Assembly: GCF_003402475.1 (NCBI RefSeq)
Contig: NZ_BFAB01000004.1
Span: 248,001 to 312,000 of the forward strand
Source of the DNA: Mycobacterium sp. MFM001
Lineage (GTDB): Bacteria > Actinomycetota > Actinomycetes > Mycobacteriales > Mycobacteriaceae
Direction of reading: 5' to 3'
Length of the DNA: 64,000 nucleotides
In this document: in pieces, positions 9,156 to 18,614 of the stretch
Layout: each line of letters opens with the position of its first letter
How positions within the stretch are numbered: the first letter of the stretch is position 1
Translations under genes and position numbers: made by a program
The notes under the pieces: generated by a model
Told to the model about the DNA's origin: nothing
Databases searched by the model: none
Seen by the model: the letters and a program-made list of their open reading frames with translations, nothing else

Positions 9156-9211
9156 GCATTGCAAGTCACAGCACAAAGACGCATCAAGCAACGATTGAAT
9201 ACGGTTTAACC

Positions 9212-12200
9212 TTGCAAAAATCCATACCGTTGCGCGTCGTTTCGAAGGGTATTCAAGCAACGAGCGCCCTCGCCGACGCGTGCATTCAGACTGCAACCAC
9301 CGCCGCCATGCTGGCCACCACGATCGTCGGCTCTGGCGCGGAGCTGGCCGCCACTGCCGTTCGGGAAGGGGCCCAAGCACTCTCGCTCGGTCGCTCCGGT
9401 GCGGCGCCGACCCGGCGCTGCTGGCGCGGCGAAGCCCGGGCGTGGATCGAGGTACGTGGACTGCACGGTCCCGGCGCGGTCGAACGCGAACGCGTAGTAC
9501 TCGACGCGCTCCGGTCCCAGCCGGGCGTCATCTCGGCGAGCCTCAACCGGCCGCTGTCGCGGCTCGTCGTCGAGATCGAAGGCGACTCTACGTCGCTGCC
9601 CGCCTTGTGCCGTGCCGTCGACGATGCCGAAAAGCGCTCCGGGGACGCCGCAGAACGCGCAGGCAGCCTGCCGGGTGATGGCCTGTTGTTGGCGACCAGG
9701 GCAGTGCTGCTCGGCGCCAATGCGGCTGGATTGGGTATCGCGCTGGCGGGCCGGGCCCTGCGGCTGCCGGGAGCGCCGATTGCCGTCAATGCGGCCGCGG
9801 AGATCGCCAATTACCAACCGCGGCTGCGCGGCCTGCTCGAGAACCGAATCGGCACCGGCGCAACGGACGCGCTACTGACGTTGACCACCACCGCCGCGAA
9901 CATCGTCACCCTGTCACCGGCATCGCTGTCGGTGGACTTGATGACCCAGGCGCTCAAGACCGCGGAGTGTCGCGCCGCAGCGCAGGCATGGGCCCGCTAC
10001 GAGCCGGCGCTGGCCCGGTATGCCGACTACCCGGACGACGTACGGCAGCCGTCGCGACCATCACGGCCGGCGGCAGGATCTGTCGAACGGCACGCAAAGC
10101 GTGTCGCGCTGGTGCAGGCGATTGGCGCCGGGGTGATCGGCGCCATCACGCGTAACGTCGGCACGGCATCGACGGCGGCGGTGGTGGCTGCCCCCAAAGC
10201 GATGCGGACCACGCGCGAGTCGTTCACCGCGAAGCTCGGCATCGGGCTGGCCGAGCAGCACGGGGTGCTGCCGTTGCGACCGGACAGCTTGCACCGCCTG
10301 GACAAGGTCGACGCGCTGCTGATCGACCCACGCGTACTGCACAGCGACAAGTTGCGCGTGGTCCGGGTCCGCGGCGCCCGTGACAACGAACTGTCCAGCG
10401 CATGGAACAGCGCCCAAACTCTGCTGGACACAAGCGACCTGAAAACAGGTTGGCACCCGGTGCCCGGGACGAAAGGCGTCGACGCGCTGATCCTTCCCGC
10501 CCAGCACCCGTTGGCATCGGCACTGGTGGCGGAGGCCCGGAGGGCGGGCACCCAGATGCTCTCGGTCGACGCCGACATCCTCGGCGAGTTGCGGCCCGCA
10601 TTCGACGACGTCCGGCCCCTTCACGACACGTCGATCGACGACGCGCTCACTGCGGCATTGGCCGACCTGCAACGGGCCGGGCACACCGTAGCCGTCGTGT
10701 CATCGACTGGCGCGCAAGCACTTTCCGCCGCTGACGTTGCGCTGGGGATTATGCCGAACAGCGCTGAGCCGCCGCCGTGGTACGCCGACCTGCTGCTGCC
10801 CGACCTGGCTGCGGCATGGCACGTACTGCACGCCCTCCCGGCAGCCAGGGCGGCGAGTCGACGAGGCGTCGAAATCTCGGCCGGCGCGTCGGCCATGGGT
10901 GCCCTGTTCATGGTGCCCGGTGTCCGGGGAGCGCGAGGGCCCGGACCGGTGACCGCCGGTGCCGCGGCTGGATTGGTGTCGGGATACCTGCTGGCTCGGG
11001 CGGCAGTTCGCGCCAGCGCACCGAGGCCGGCGCCGGCCTACGACTGGCACGCGATGTCGGTTGCACAAGTCCGCGAGGTGTTGCCGCCACGCGCCGCAGA
11101 GCCGGAGGCTGCCAAGCGCCTCGCCGGGACCGGCACGCAAGCTCCGAACGCGGTATGGCAGTTCGCCAAGGCGGTCGGCGCCGAGTTGTCGGACCCGTTG
11201 ACCCCGGTGCTGGCATTGGGTTCCGCGGCCACCGCCGTGCTGGGTTCGCCGATCGATGCGGCGATGGTCGGCACGGTGCTCGTCGGAAACTCGTTCCTGG
11301 CGGCCGGTCAGCGGCTCCGGGCCGAGACGCGGCTGGACCGCCTGCTGGCCCAGCAGACCCCGCCGGCCCGCAAAGTCGTCGGCGACGACTACAGCGAAAT
11401 CCCCGCCGAGCAGCTGCAACCGGGTGACCTCATCGAGGTGCGCAGCAACGAGGTGGTGCCGGCCGACGCCCGGCTGATCGCAGAAGAGGACCTCGAGGTC
11501 GACGAATCGTCGCTCACCGGCGAGTCGCTGTCGGTGGAAAAACAGGTCGAAGCCACGCCCGGCGCAGAACTCGCCGATCGTCGCTGCATGCTCTATTCGG
11601 GAACACACGTTGTGGCGGGCACCGGTGTCGCACTGGTGACCGCCGTCGGCGCCGACACCCAGGAGCGTCGCGCAGCCGAACTGGCCTCCGGCGATGAGCC
11701 GACCATCGGCTTGCAGCACCAGCTCGGTCAGCTCACCCGTCGCGCTTTCCCGGCCACCGCGGTGGGCGGTGCGGTGGTCAGCGTGCTCGGATTGTTGCAC
11801 CGCAGAGGCCTTCGCCACGCGCTGGGCAACGGCATCGCGGTCGCCGTCGCCGCGGTCCCGGAGGGAATGCCACTGGTGGCCACGCTCGCCCAGCAGGCAT
11901 CGGCATGGCGCCTGAGCAAGTTCGGCGCCTTGGTCCGCGTTCCGCGGTCGGTGGAGGCCCTCGGCCGCGTCGACGTGGTCTGCTTCGACAAGACAGGGAC
12001 ATTGAGCGAAAACCGCCTTCGGGTCACCAAGGTCCGGCCGGTGTCGGGCTTTTCCCGCGACGAGGTGTTGGCCTGTGCGACACATGCGGCTCCGGCGCCC
12101 AATGGCGCCCCGCACGCACATGCCACCGACCAGGCCATCATCGAGGCCGCGTTGGCTGTTAACGGCTCGGGCCCCGCCGTTGAACGGGCCGCTCACCTTC

Positions 12201-13609
12201 CGTTCCGCTCCGGTAGATCGTTTTCGGCGACGGTGTGGGGTACCGAGCTGGCCGTCAAGGGTGCGCCGGAAGTGGTGCTGATGGCCTGCCGAGACGCCGG
12301 CGTAGACGCGCACGACACCGTCGACCGGTTAGCGGCGGAAGGGTTGCGGGTCATCACCGTGGCCCGGCGTCGACTAACCGCACAACAGGTGCGGTCGGTG
12401 CAGAAAGACCCCGACAGCATCGTCGACCTGTGCGGCGAGGGCCTGTCGTTGCTGGGGTTCCTCGGGCTGTCAGACACTCCGCGAGCCGAAGCACCGCAGC
12501 TGCTCGCCGATCTGGCCGCCCACGACGTCGCCATCCGGCTGATCACCGGGGACCATCCCATCACCGCCACAACCATCGCCGGGGAACTTGGCCTTCCGGT
12601 AACCGCCGCCCAAGTCATCACCGGTTCCGAATGGAATGCGTTGTCGCGCAACGAACAAGAACGCGCGGTGTCCGAACGGGTGATCTTCGCCCGGATGTCG
12701 CCGGAAAACAAGGTGCAAATCGTCCAGACATTGGAGCGAACAGGGCGGGTGTGCGCGATGGTGGGCGACGGCTCCAACGACGCGGCAGCGATCAGGGCTG
12801 CCACCGTCGGCGTCGGTGTAGTCGCACACGGAAGCGACCCGGCCCACACCGTCGCCGATGTCGTGCTGACCGAAGGCCGCATCGAATCGCTGCTGCACGC
12901 ACTCGAGGAAGGACGCCGACTGTGGCAGCGGGTGCAAGCGGCGGTGTCTGTGTTGCTCGGCGGCAACGCCAGCCAGGTGATTTTCGCGATCATCGGCAGC
13001 GCATTCAGCGGCAACTCGCCGATGAACACCCGTCAGTTGCTGCTCATGAACGTATTCACCGATGCATTACCAGCCGCGGCCCTTGCGGTGAGCATGCCCA
13101 GCGGGCCGGTGCAGCATCCCCGACACGGCCCGGATGACCGAGCGCTGTGGCGTGCGGTAGCCCTTCGCGGAGGGACCACCGCGGCCGCCGCCACGACCGC
13201 ATGGGCGATGGCCGCGGTCACCGGAAGGCCGCAACGCGCGTCCACGGTGGCGCTGATCGCATCTGTCAGTACCCAACTCGCCCAAACCCTGAAGGAATCG
13301 CACGCTCCGCTGATGGTGCTCACGGCAGCGGGTTCGTTTAGCGCCTTCATGGCACTGATCACCACGCCGGGGGTCAGTCAACTCCTCGGATGCACGCCTG
13401 TCGGTCCGCTTGGGTGGGCGCAGGGGCTGGGATCGGCCGCCGCCGCAACCATTGCGGTGTCGTTGGCGACTCGACTGCTGGCCAACCAGCGCAGCACAAC
13501 AGCACATCTGCGTCCGTCAACCGCATCGTCAACAGCCGCGCCGGCTGGGGCGCGCAGCAACGAAGAAAACGAAGAAGGGGCACCGGCGCTGGTCGGGTCC
13601 GGCGCGTAA
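9212..13609 (+). CDS. ctpH: CtpH-type P-type ATPase, copy 1
   Basis: Very large P-type cation ATPase, about 1465 aa; ion unknown. The C-terminal half is a complete pump: LTGES in the actuator domain (about residues 768-772), phosphorylation site DKTGT at D926, the TGDHPITA motif, GDGSND (D1186) and C-terminal membrane helices. The N-terminal half holds a ferredoxin-like module without CxxC (ARAWIEVRGL) and a degenerate ATPase-core copy with DPRVL (D372) in place of DKTGT. No ATG or GTG lies near the expected N-terminus; TTG at 9212 fits alignment with copy 2 (KSIPLR versus RSMPLR). ATG 9308 is the next option. Codon choice looks less GC-rich than in copy 2. Confidence 0.9.
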   Translation: MQKSIPLRVVSKGIQATSALADACIQTATTAAMLATTIVGSGAELAATAVREGAQALSLGRSGAAPTRRCWRGEARAWIEVRGLHGPGAVERERVVLDALRSQPGVISASLNRPLSRLVVEIEGDSTSLPALCRAVDDAEKRSGDAAERAGSLPGDGLLLATRAVLLGANAAGLGIALAGRALRLPGAPIAVNAAAEIANYQPRLRGLLENRIGTGATDALLTLTTTAANIVTLSPASLSVDLMTQALKTAECRAAAQAWARYEPALARYADYPDDVRQPSRPSRPAAGSVERHAKRVALVQAIGAGVIGAITRNVGTASTAAVVAAPKAMRTTRESFTAKLGIGLAEQHGVLPLRPDSLHRLDKVDALLIDPRVLHSDKLRVVRVRGARDNELSSAWNSAQTLLDTSDLKTGWHPVPGTKGVDALILPAQHPLASALVAEARRAGTQMLSVDADILGELRPAFDDVRPLHDTSIDDALTAALADLQRAGHTVAVVSSTGAQALSAADVALGIMPNSAEPPPWYADLLLPDLAAAWHVLHALPAARAASRRGVEISAGASAMGALFMVPGVRGARGPGPVTAGAAAGLVSGYLLARAAVRASAPRPAPAYDWHAMSVAQVREVLPPRAAEPEAAKRLAGTGTQAPNAVWQFAKAVGAELSDPLTPVLALGSAATAVLGSPIDAAMVGTVLVGNSFLAAGQRLRAETRLDRLLAQQTPPARKVVGDDYSEIPAEQLQPGDLIEVRSNEVVPADARLIAEEDLEVDESSLTGESLSVEKQVEATPGAELADRRCMLYSGTHVVAGTGVALVTAVGADTQERRAAELASGDEPTIGLQHQLGQLTRRAFPATAVGGAVVSVLGLLHRRGLRHALGNGIAVAVAAVPEGMPLVATLAQQASAWRLSKFGALVRVPRSVEALGRVDVVCFDKTGTLSENRLRVTKVRPVSGFSRDEVLACATHAAPAPNGAPHAHATDQAIIEAALAVNGSGPAVERAAHLPFRSGRSFSATVWGTELAVKGAPEVVLMACRDAGVDAHDTVDRLAAEGLRVITVARRRLTAQQVRSVQKDPDSIVDLCGEGLSLLGFLGLSDTPRAEAPQLLADLAAHDVAIRLITGDHPITATTIAGELGLPVTAAQVITGSEWNALSRNEQERAVSERVIFARMSPENKVQIVQTLERTGRVCAMVGDGSNDAAAIRAATVGVGVVAHGSDPAHTVADVVLTEGRIESLLHALEEGRRLWQRVQAAVSVLLGGNASQVIFAIIGSAFSGNSPMNTRQLLLMNVFTDALPAAALAVSMPSGPVQHPRHGPDDRALWRAVALRGGTTAAAATTAWAMAAVTGRPQRASTVALIASVSTQLAQTLKESHAPLMVLTAAGSFSAFMALITTPGVSQLLGCTPVGPLGWAQGLGSAAAATIAVSLATRLLANQRSTTAHLRPSTASSTAAPAGARSNEENEEGAPALVGSGA

Positions 13610-13708
13610 CGCAGAGTTTCCTGCGAATCCCGGTTTACCGCGAACTTTGAACGCTCGCGGGTATACAACGGTCGTCAACGGGAGAACAATCGAGCCTCAG
13701 GAGTGATC

Positions 13709-14146
13709 ATGGGTGCCATCGACGGCGCGGTGCGCAAGGCGAGTCGAACGGTGGGCCGCGCCGCGGCGGCCACCACTGCGGCCGCCGGCGCGGTGGGCGG
13801 CGCCGCGGTCAATGGCGCCGTCGGAGCCGTGTCCGGTGCGGCGGCCGGTGTGCAAAAGGGAATCAATTCCGGTAGCCATTCGGTGCCGGCGGCCGCTTTG
13901 GCGTTGGGTGCGCTGGGTGTTACCGGGCTGGTCGAGTGGCCGATCCTCTTGGCCGTCGGCGGCGGCGCGTTGGTGTTGCGGCAGCTGAACAATCGTCAGC
14001 GCGACACCGCCACCCCGGCCAAGGCGCAGCCCGCCAAGCAATCGGCCCCCGCCAAGAAGTCGGCACCCGCGAAGAAGTCGACAACCCGCGCCAAGAAAGC
14101 ACCGCCACGGCAGTCGCGCAGCACCCAGTCGCGCGCCCGCCGTTAG
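13709..14146 (+). CDS. Small glycine-zipper membrane protein with H1-like tail, cassette copy 2
   Basis: 145-aa paralogue of the protein at 8763-9155. It has the same Ala/Gly zipper (AGAVGGAAVNGAVG), the same GLVEWPILLAVGG membrane segment and the same GSHS motif before it. The C-terminal about 45 residues are a repetitive Pro-Ala-Lys-Lys tail (AKKSAPAKKS type) like histone H1 or the HupB tail, which would favour binding to acidic phospholipid or nucleic acid. Start at ATG 13709 is supported by AGGAG at 13699-13703; an in-frame GTG at 13703 would bury that site. The ATPase gene follows after 9 nt. Confidence 0.85.
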   Translation: MGAIDGAVRKASRTVGRAAAATTAAAGAVGGAAVNGAVGAVSGAAAGVQKGINSGSHSVPAAALALGALGVTGLVEWPILLAVGGGALVLRQLNNRQRDTATPAKAQPAKQSAPAKKSAPAKKSTTRAKKAPPRQSRSTQSRARR

Positions 14147-14155
14147 TTCACCGGA

Positions 14156-17100
14156 TTGAGTACCGTCGAATCCGTGCGAAGATCCATGCCGCTGCGCGCG
14201 GTCGCCATGGGCTTTCAAACCCTGAGCACGACCGCTTCCGTCGGCGCCAGCATGGTCGCTATTCCGGTGCGCGAAGCCGTCAGAGCGGTGTCGGGCGAGC
14301 TGCCCGGCCCGCCGCTGAATCGGCATTGCTGGCGCGGACACAACCGCGCCTGGATCGAGGTGCGTGGCCTGGACCGCCCCGACGGCGACGAACTCGCAAG
14401 TACCGTCCTCGACGCGGTCACCGCCCGCCCAGGCGTCGTCTCGGCCAAGCTGAACCGTCCGTTGTCGCGGGTGGTCGTCGAACTCGACGGCGACCACGTG
14501 TCGCTGCATGAGCTGTGTCGGGTGGTCGAGGGCGCCGAAACCGGCCGCGCAGACGGCGAACGCCCCAAACCGCTGCCCGGCGACGGCCTGGTGCTGGCCA
14601 CCAAGGCCGTGGCGGTCGGCGCCACCGCCGCCGGGATGGGCGCCGCGCTGGCCGGCCGGGTGCTGCGCTGGCCGCGGCTGCCGGACACCGTCGAGGCGGT
14701 CGTGGTGGCCGTGGACTACCAGCCGCGGCTGCGCCGTCTGCTCGAGGACCGGATCGGCCAGCCGGCCACCGACACCGTGCTGACGCTGGCGATGACCGCC
14801 GCGCACATCATTTCGCTCGCCCCGGCGTCGCTGGCGGTCGACCTGATGATGGAAACGATCAAAGCCGCCGAGTGCCGCGCCGAGGCGCAGGCCTGGCACC
14901 GGCACGAGCCGAGGCTGGCCCCCCACGCTGACAATGACGACGTCTATCTGCCGTCGCGGCCGGTGCCGGCACCGCCGGGGCCCGCCGAGCGCCACGCCCA
15001 GCGGGCGGCGTACGCGCAGGCCGTCGGCGCGGGCGTCGTCGGCGCCGCTGCGCGCAACGTCAACATGGCCGGCACCGCGGCGCTGGTCGCCGCACCCAAG
15101 GCGCTGCGCACCACCCGCGAGTCGTTCGCCGCGGCGCTCGGCCAGGGGTTGTCCGACCGGCACGGGGTGCTGCCGCTGCGCCCGCACAGCCTGCGCCGGC
15201 TCGACCAGGTCGACGCCCTGCTCGTCGACCCGCGGGTGTTGTGCACCGACAAACTGCGGGTGGTGCGCGTCCGCGGCGCCCGCGACGACGAACTGGCGCA
15301 GGCATGGGAGCGCGCCCAGTCGCTGCTGGACGACGCCGACGTGGGCTGGCACCGGGTTCCCGGCGGGCGGGGCCGCCGAGTCGAAGCGCTGATCTGCCCC
15401 ACCCACGACCCGCTGGCGCCGGCGGTGATGGCCGAGGCCCGCCGCTGCGGCGTGGACCTGATCTCCGTCGACACCGACGCGCTCGGCGAACTGCGGCGCG
15501 CGTTCGACGAGGTCCGGCCGCTGGATGTCGGGTCCATTGACGACGCGCTCGTCGACGCGCTGGCGCACCTGCAGCAAGACGGTCATACCGTGGCGGTGCT
15601 GTCGTCGGCGGCGGCGCAGGCACTGTCGTCGGCCGACGTGGCGCTGGGCCTCATCCCGGGCGACGAGAACGAGCCGCCGCCGTGGTACGCCGATCTGCTG
15701 CTGCCCGACCTGGCCGCTGTCTGGCGGGTGCTGCACGCGCTGCCGGCGGCCAAGTCCGCCACCCAGCGTGGTATCGAAATATCCACTGGCGCTTCGGCTT
15801 TGGGCGCGCTGCTGATGCTTCCCGGCGTCCGCGGCCGCGGGCCCGGCCCGGTGACCACAGGCGCGGCGGCCGGGTTGCTGTCCGGCTACTGGCTGGCCCG
15901 CGGGGTGGTTCACGCCCCGACACCGCGACCGGCTCCGGTCCAGGAGTGGCACGCGATGACCGTCGAACAGGTCCGCCGCGAGCTCCCGCCGCCCGCCGAG
16001 CCCGACGTCGCCACGCCCAGCCGCGCCGTCGCCACGGCTCAACGCGGCGCGGAGATCACCGCCCGGCCAAGCCGCGCGGTCTGGAATTTCGTCAAGGCCG
16101 TGCGCGCCGAATTGTCAGACCCGCTGACCCCGGTCCTCGCGCTCGGCTCGGCGGCCAGCGCGGTGCTGGGCTCGCCGGTCGACGCGGTTCTGGTCGGCTC
16201 GGTGCTCACCGGGAACGCCGTGCTCGCCGCCAGCCAGCGACTGCGCGCCGAGAGCCGGCTGAACCAGTTGCTGGCGTTGCAGATTCCGCCGGCCCGCAAG
16301 GTCACTGCCGACGGCTACACCAATGTCAAAGCGGCGCAACTGCGTCCAGGCGACGTGATCGAGGTGCGCACGCACGAGGTGGTGCCCGCCGACGCCCGGC
16401 TGATCGAGGAAGAAGACCTCGAGGTCGACGAATCCACCCTCACCGGCGAGTCGCTGCCCGTCGAGAAGCAGACCGAGCCGACTCCGGGCGTGGACCTGGC
16501 CGACCGTCGCTGCATGGTGTTCGCCGGTACCACCGTGGTGGCCGGCACCGCGCTGGCGGTGGTGACCGCCGTCGGCGCCGACACGCAGGCGCGCCGCGCC
16601 GCCGAACTCGCGTCCGGTGAGCTGCCCGACGTCGGGCTGCAACACCAGCTCAGCCAGCTGACCAACCGCGCCTTCCCGGTCAGCATGGCCGGCGGTGTCT
16701 TGGTGAGCGCGCTGGGAATGTTGCGCCGCAAGGGTTTACGCCAGGCGGTGGCCAGCGGCATCGCCGTCACCGTGGCGGCCGTGCCCGAAGGGATGCCGCT
16801 GGTGGCCACCCTGGCCCAGGCGGCGTCGGCCCGACGGCTGACCAATTACGGTGCGCTGGTACGCATTCCGCGGTCGGTGGAGGCGCTCGGCCGCGTCGAC
16901 GTGGTGTGCTTCGACAAGACCGGCACGCTGTCGGAGAACCGGCTGCGGGTGTCGCAGGTGCATCCCGTTGGAAGCCATTCGCGCGAAGAGGTGCTGCACT
17001 GCGCGGCGCACGCCGCGCCGACCGCCAACGGCAGCCCGCACGTGCACGCCACCGACCGGGCCATCATCGAAGCGGCGCAGTCGGTCAACGGCTCCGCGCC

Positions 17101-18568
17101 CACCGACGAGCCCGATGCGCACCTGCCGTTCCGGTCCGGCCGGTCGTTCTCGGCCTCGGTGTCCGGCGACCAGCTCACCGTCAAGGGCGCACCGGAAGTG
17201 GTGCTGCGCGCCTGCCAGAACGGCGCCGCCGACTCCGAGCGCACGGTGCGCGGCCTAGCGGGCGAAGGGCTGCGGGTAATCGCGGTGGCACGCCGGCAGC
17301 TGACCGCGGAGCAGGCTCGTTCGGTCCAGGACGACGAGGACGCCATCGACGACCTGTGCCGAGACGGCTTGTCGCTCACCGGATTTCTCGGGCTGTCCGA
17401 CACGCCGCGGGACCAGTCAGCCGGCCTGCTGGCGGACCTGGCCGAGCGCAACACGGCCATCCGGCTGATCACCGGCGACCACCCGATCACCGCGACCGCG
17501 ATCGCCGCGGAGCTGGGCATGCCGGTGACGCCCGAGCAGGTGATCACCGGCACCGAGTGGGACGAGTTGTCCCGCAAGGATCAGGAGCGGGCCGTCGCCG
17601 AGCGGGTGATCTTCGCCCGGATGTCACCGGAGAACAAGGTGCAGATCGTCCAGACGCTGGAACGCACCGGCAAGGTGTGCGCGATGGTCGGCGACGGCTC
17701 CAACGACGCCGCCGCGATCCGGGCGGCCACCGTCGGCATCGCCGTCGTCGCGCGCGGCAGCGACCCGGCCAGCGTCGCGGCCGACGTGGTGCTGGTCGAC
17801 GGCCGGATCGAGGCGCTGCTGCACGCGATCGAGGAAGGCCGCGAGCTGTGGCGCCGCGTGCAGGCGGCGGTGTCGGTGCTGCTGGGCGGCAACGCCGGCG
17901 AGGTTGGCTTCGCGATCATCGGCAGCGCGCTGACCGGCAGCTCACCGCTGAACACCCGCCAACTGCTGCTGGTGAACATGCTCACCGACGCGCTGCCGGC
18001 GGCGGCGTTGGCCGTCAGCCAGACGACCGGGTCGGGCAACCGCGAGGGACGCGGGCCCGACCAGCAGGCGCTGTGGCGTGCGGTCGCAATCCGCGGGACG
18101 ACGACGGCCGCGGCCGCGACTGCGGCCTGGGCGATGGCCGGGGTGACCGGACGGCCGCGGCGGGCGTCGACGGTGGCGCTGGTCGCGCTGGTGTCCGCCC
18201 AGCTGGGCCAGACCCTGCTCGACTCGCACGCCCCGCTGGTCGTGCTCACCGCGGGCGGCTCGCTGGTCGCGATGGGGACGCTGATCAGCATCCCGGGAGT
18301 CAGCCAGCTGCTCGGCTGTACACCTCTCGGGCCCATCGGCTGGGCGCAGGGGCTGGGATCAGCCGCGGTGGCAACCGTCGCGGTAGCCGCCGCACCCCGT
18401 CTGCTGTTTGGCCAGCTCCAAGAGTCTGATCAGCCGGAACAGCCTCCAGAACACCGGCCCGCCACAGCACCGCGTACAACTCGATCACCGGAACGGTCAA
18501 CGCAACAGCGAGCGCTGAAGCTAGTGGATCGGCCAGAGCATCGGTCGTCGACATACCTCCGACAGTGA
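14156..18568 (+). CDS. ctpH: CtpH-type P-type ATPase, copy 2
   Basis: 1470-aa P-type cation ATPase, paralogous along its whole length to the copy at 9212-13609. Functional motifs are intact: TGES (residues 763-766), DKTGT with phosphorylated D920, TGDHPITA and GDGSND. The N-terminal half again carries a ferredoxin-like module (RAWIEVRGLDRPDG) and a degenerate ATPase core with DPRVL at D358. The start is probably TTG 14156 (MSTVESVRRSMPLR); GTG 14174 and ATG 14186 are alternatives. It follows its small partner gene by 9 nt. Transport substrate cannot be read from the sequence; M. tuberculosis CtpH is usually listed as a metal-cation transporter. Confidence 0.92.
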   Translation: MSTVESVRRSMPLRAVAMGFQTLSTTASVGASMVAIPVREAVRAVSGELPGPPLNRHCWRGHNRAWIEVRGLDRPDGDELASTVLDAVTARPGVVSAKLNRPLSRVVVELDGDHVSLHELCRVVEGAETGRADGERPKPLPGDGLVLATKAVAVGATAAGMGAALAGRVLRWPRLPDTVEAVVVAVDYQPRLRRLLEDRIGQPATDTVLTLAMTAAHIISLAPASLAVDLMMETIKAAECRAEAQAWHRHEPRLAPHADNDDVYLPSRPVPAPPGPAERHAQRAAYAQAVGAGVVGAAARNVNMAGTAALVAAPKALRTTRESFAAALGQGLSDRHGVLPLRPHSLRRLDQVDALLVDPRVLCTDKLRVVRVRGARDDELAQAWERAQSLLDDADVGWHRVPGGRGRRVEALICPTHDPLAPAVMAEARRCGVDLISVDTDALGELRRAFDEVRPLDVGSIDDALVDALAHLQQDGHTVAVLSSAAAQALSSADVALGLIPGDENEPPPWYADLLLPDLAAVWRVLHALPAAKSATQRGIEISTGASALGALLMLPGVRGRGPGPVTTGAAAGLLSGYWLARGVVHAPTPRPAPVQEWHAMTVEQVRRELPPPAEPDVATPSRAVATAQRGAEITARPSRAVWNFVKAVRAELSDPLTPVLALGSAASAVLGSPVDAVLVGSVLTGNAVLAASQRLRAESRLNQLLALQIPPARKVTADGYTNVKAAQLRPGDVIEVRTHEVVPADARLIEEEDLEVDESTLTGESLPVEKQTEPTPGVDLADRRCMVFAGTTVVAGTALAVVTAVGADTQARRAAELASGELPDVGLQHQLSQLTNRAFPVSMAGGVLVSALGMLRRKGLRQAVASGIAVTVAAVPEGMPLVATLAQAASARRLTNYGALVRIPRSVEALGRVDVVCFDKTGTLSENRLRVSQVHPVGSHSREEVLHCAAHAAPTANGSPHVHATDRAIIEAAQSVNGSAPTDEPDAHLPFRSGRSFSASVSGDQLTVKGAPEVVLRACQNGAADSERTVRGLAGEGLRVIAVARRQLTAEQARSVQDDEDAIDDLCRDGLSLTGFLGLSDTPRDQSAGLLADLAERNTAIRLITGDHPITATAIAAELGMPVTPEQVITGTEWDELSRKDQERAVAERVIFARMSPENKVQIVQTLERTGKVCAMVGDGSNDAAAIRAATVGIAVVARGSDPASVAADVVLVDGRIEALLHAIEEGRELWRRVQAAVSVLLGGNAGEVGFAIIGSALTGSSPLNTRQLLLVNMLTDALPAAALAVSQTTGSGNREGRGPDQQALWRAVAIRGTTTAAAATAAWAMAGVTGRPRRASTVALVALVSAQLGQTLLDSHAPLVVLTAGGSLVAMGTLISIPGVSQLLGCTPLGPIGWAQGLGSAAVATVAVAAAPRLLFGQLQESDQPEQPPEHRPATAPRTTRSPERSTQQRALKLVDRPEHRSSTYLRQ

Positions 18569-18614
18569 TGGCAGCACCCGGCCCGGCGGCAAACCCAACG
18601 TTTCAGAAAGGCAA

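Larger units (their letters stand above)
8763..18568 (+). repeat. Tandem duplication of a two-gene ctpH cassette
   Basis: Two consecutive copies of [small membrane protein + CtpH ATPase]: unit 1 at 8763-13609 and unit 2 at 13709-18568, in the same orientation with about 100 nt between them. Both proteins are collinear between units with conserved motifs but many substitutions, so this is an old duplication or the acquisition of a second allele, not a recent repeat. M. tuberculosis has, to my knowledge, one such pair at this locus (Rv0426c-Rv0425c). Confidence 0.85.

Noticed and set aside
13634..13670. Possible promoter (TTGAAC / TATACA) before cassette copy 2
   Set aside because: Spacing between the hexamers is about 9 nt, too short for a normal sigma factor; no better pair found.
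10700..16042. Very long minus-strand open frames (537 and 781 aa) opposite the ctpH genes
   Set aside because: Antisense shadows of high-GC coding sequence; composition is Arg/Gly/His-rich with no family motifs, while the plus strand encodes clear P-type ATPases.
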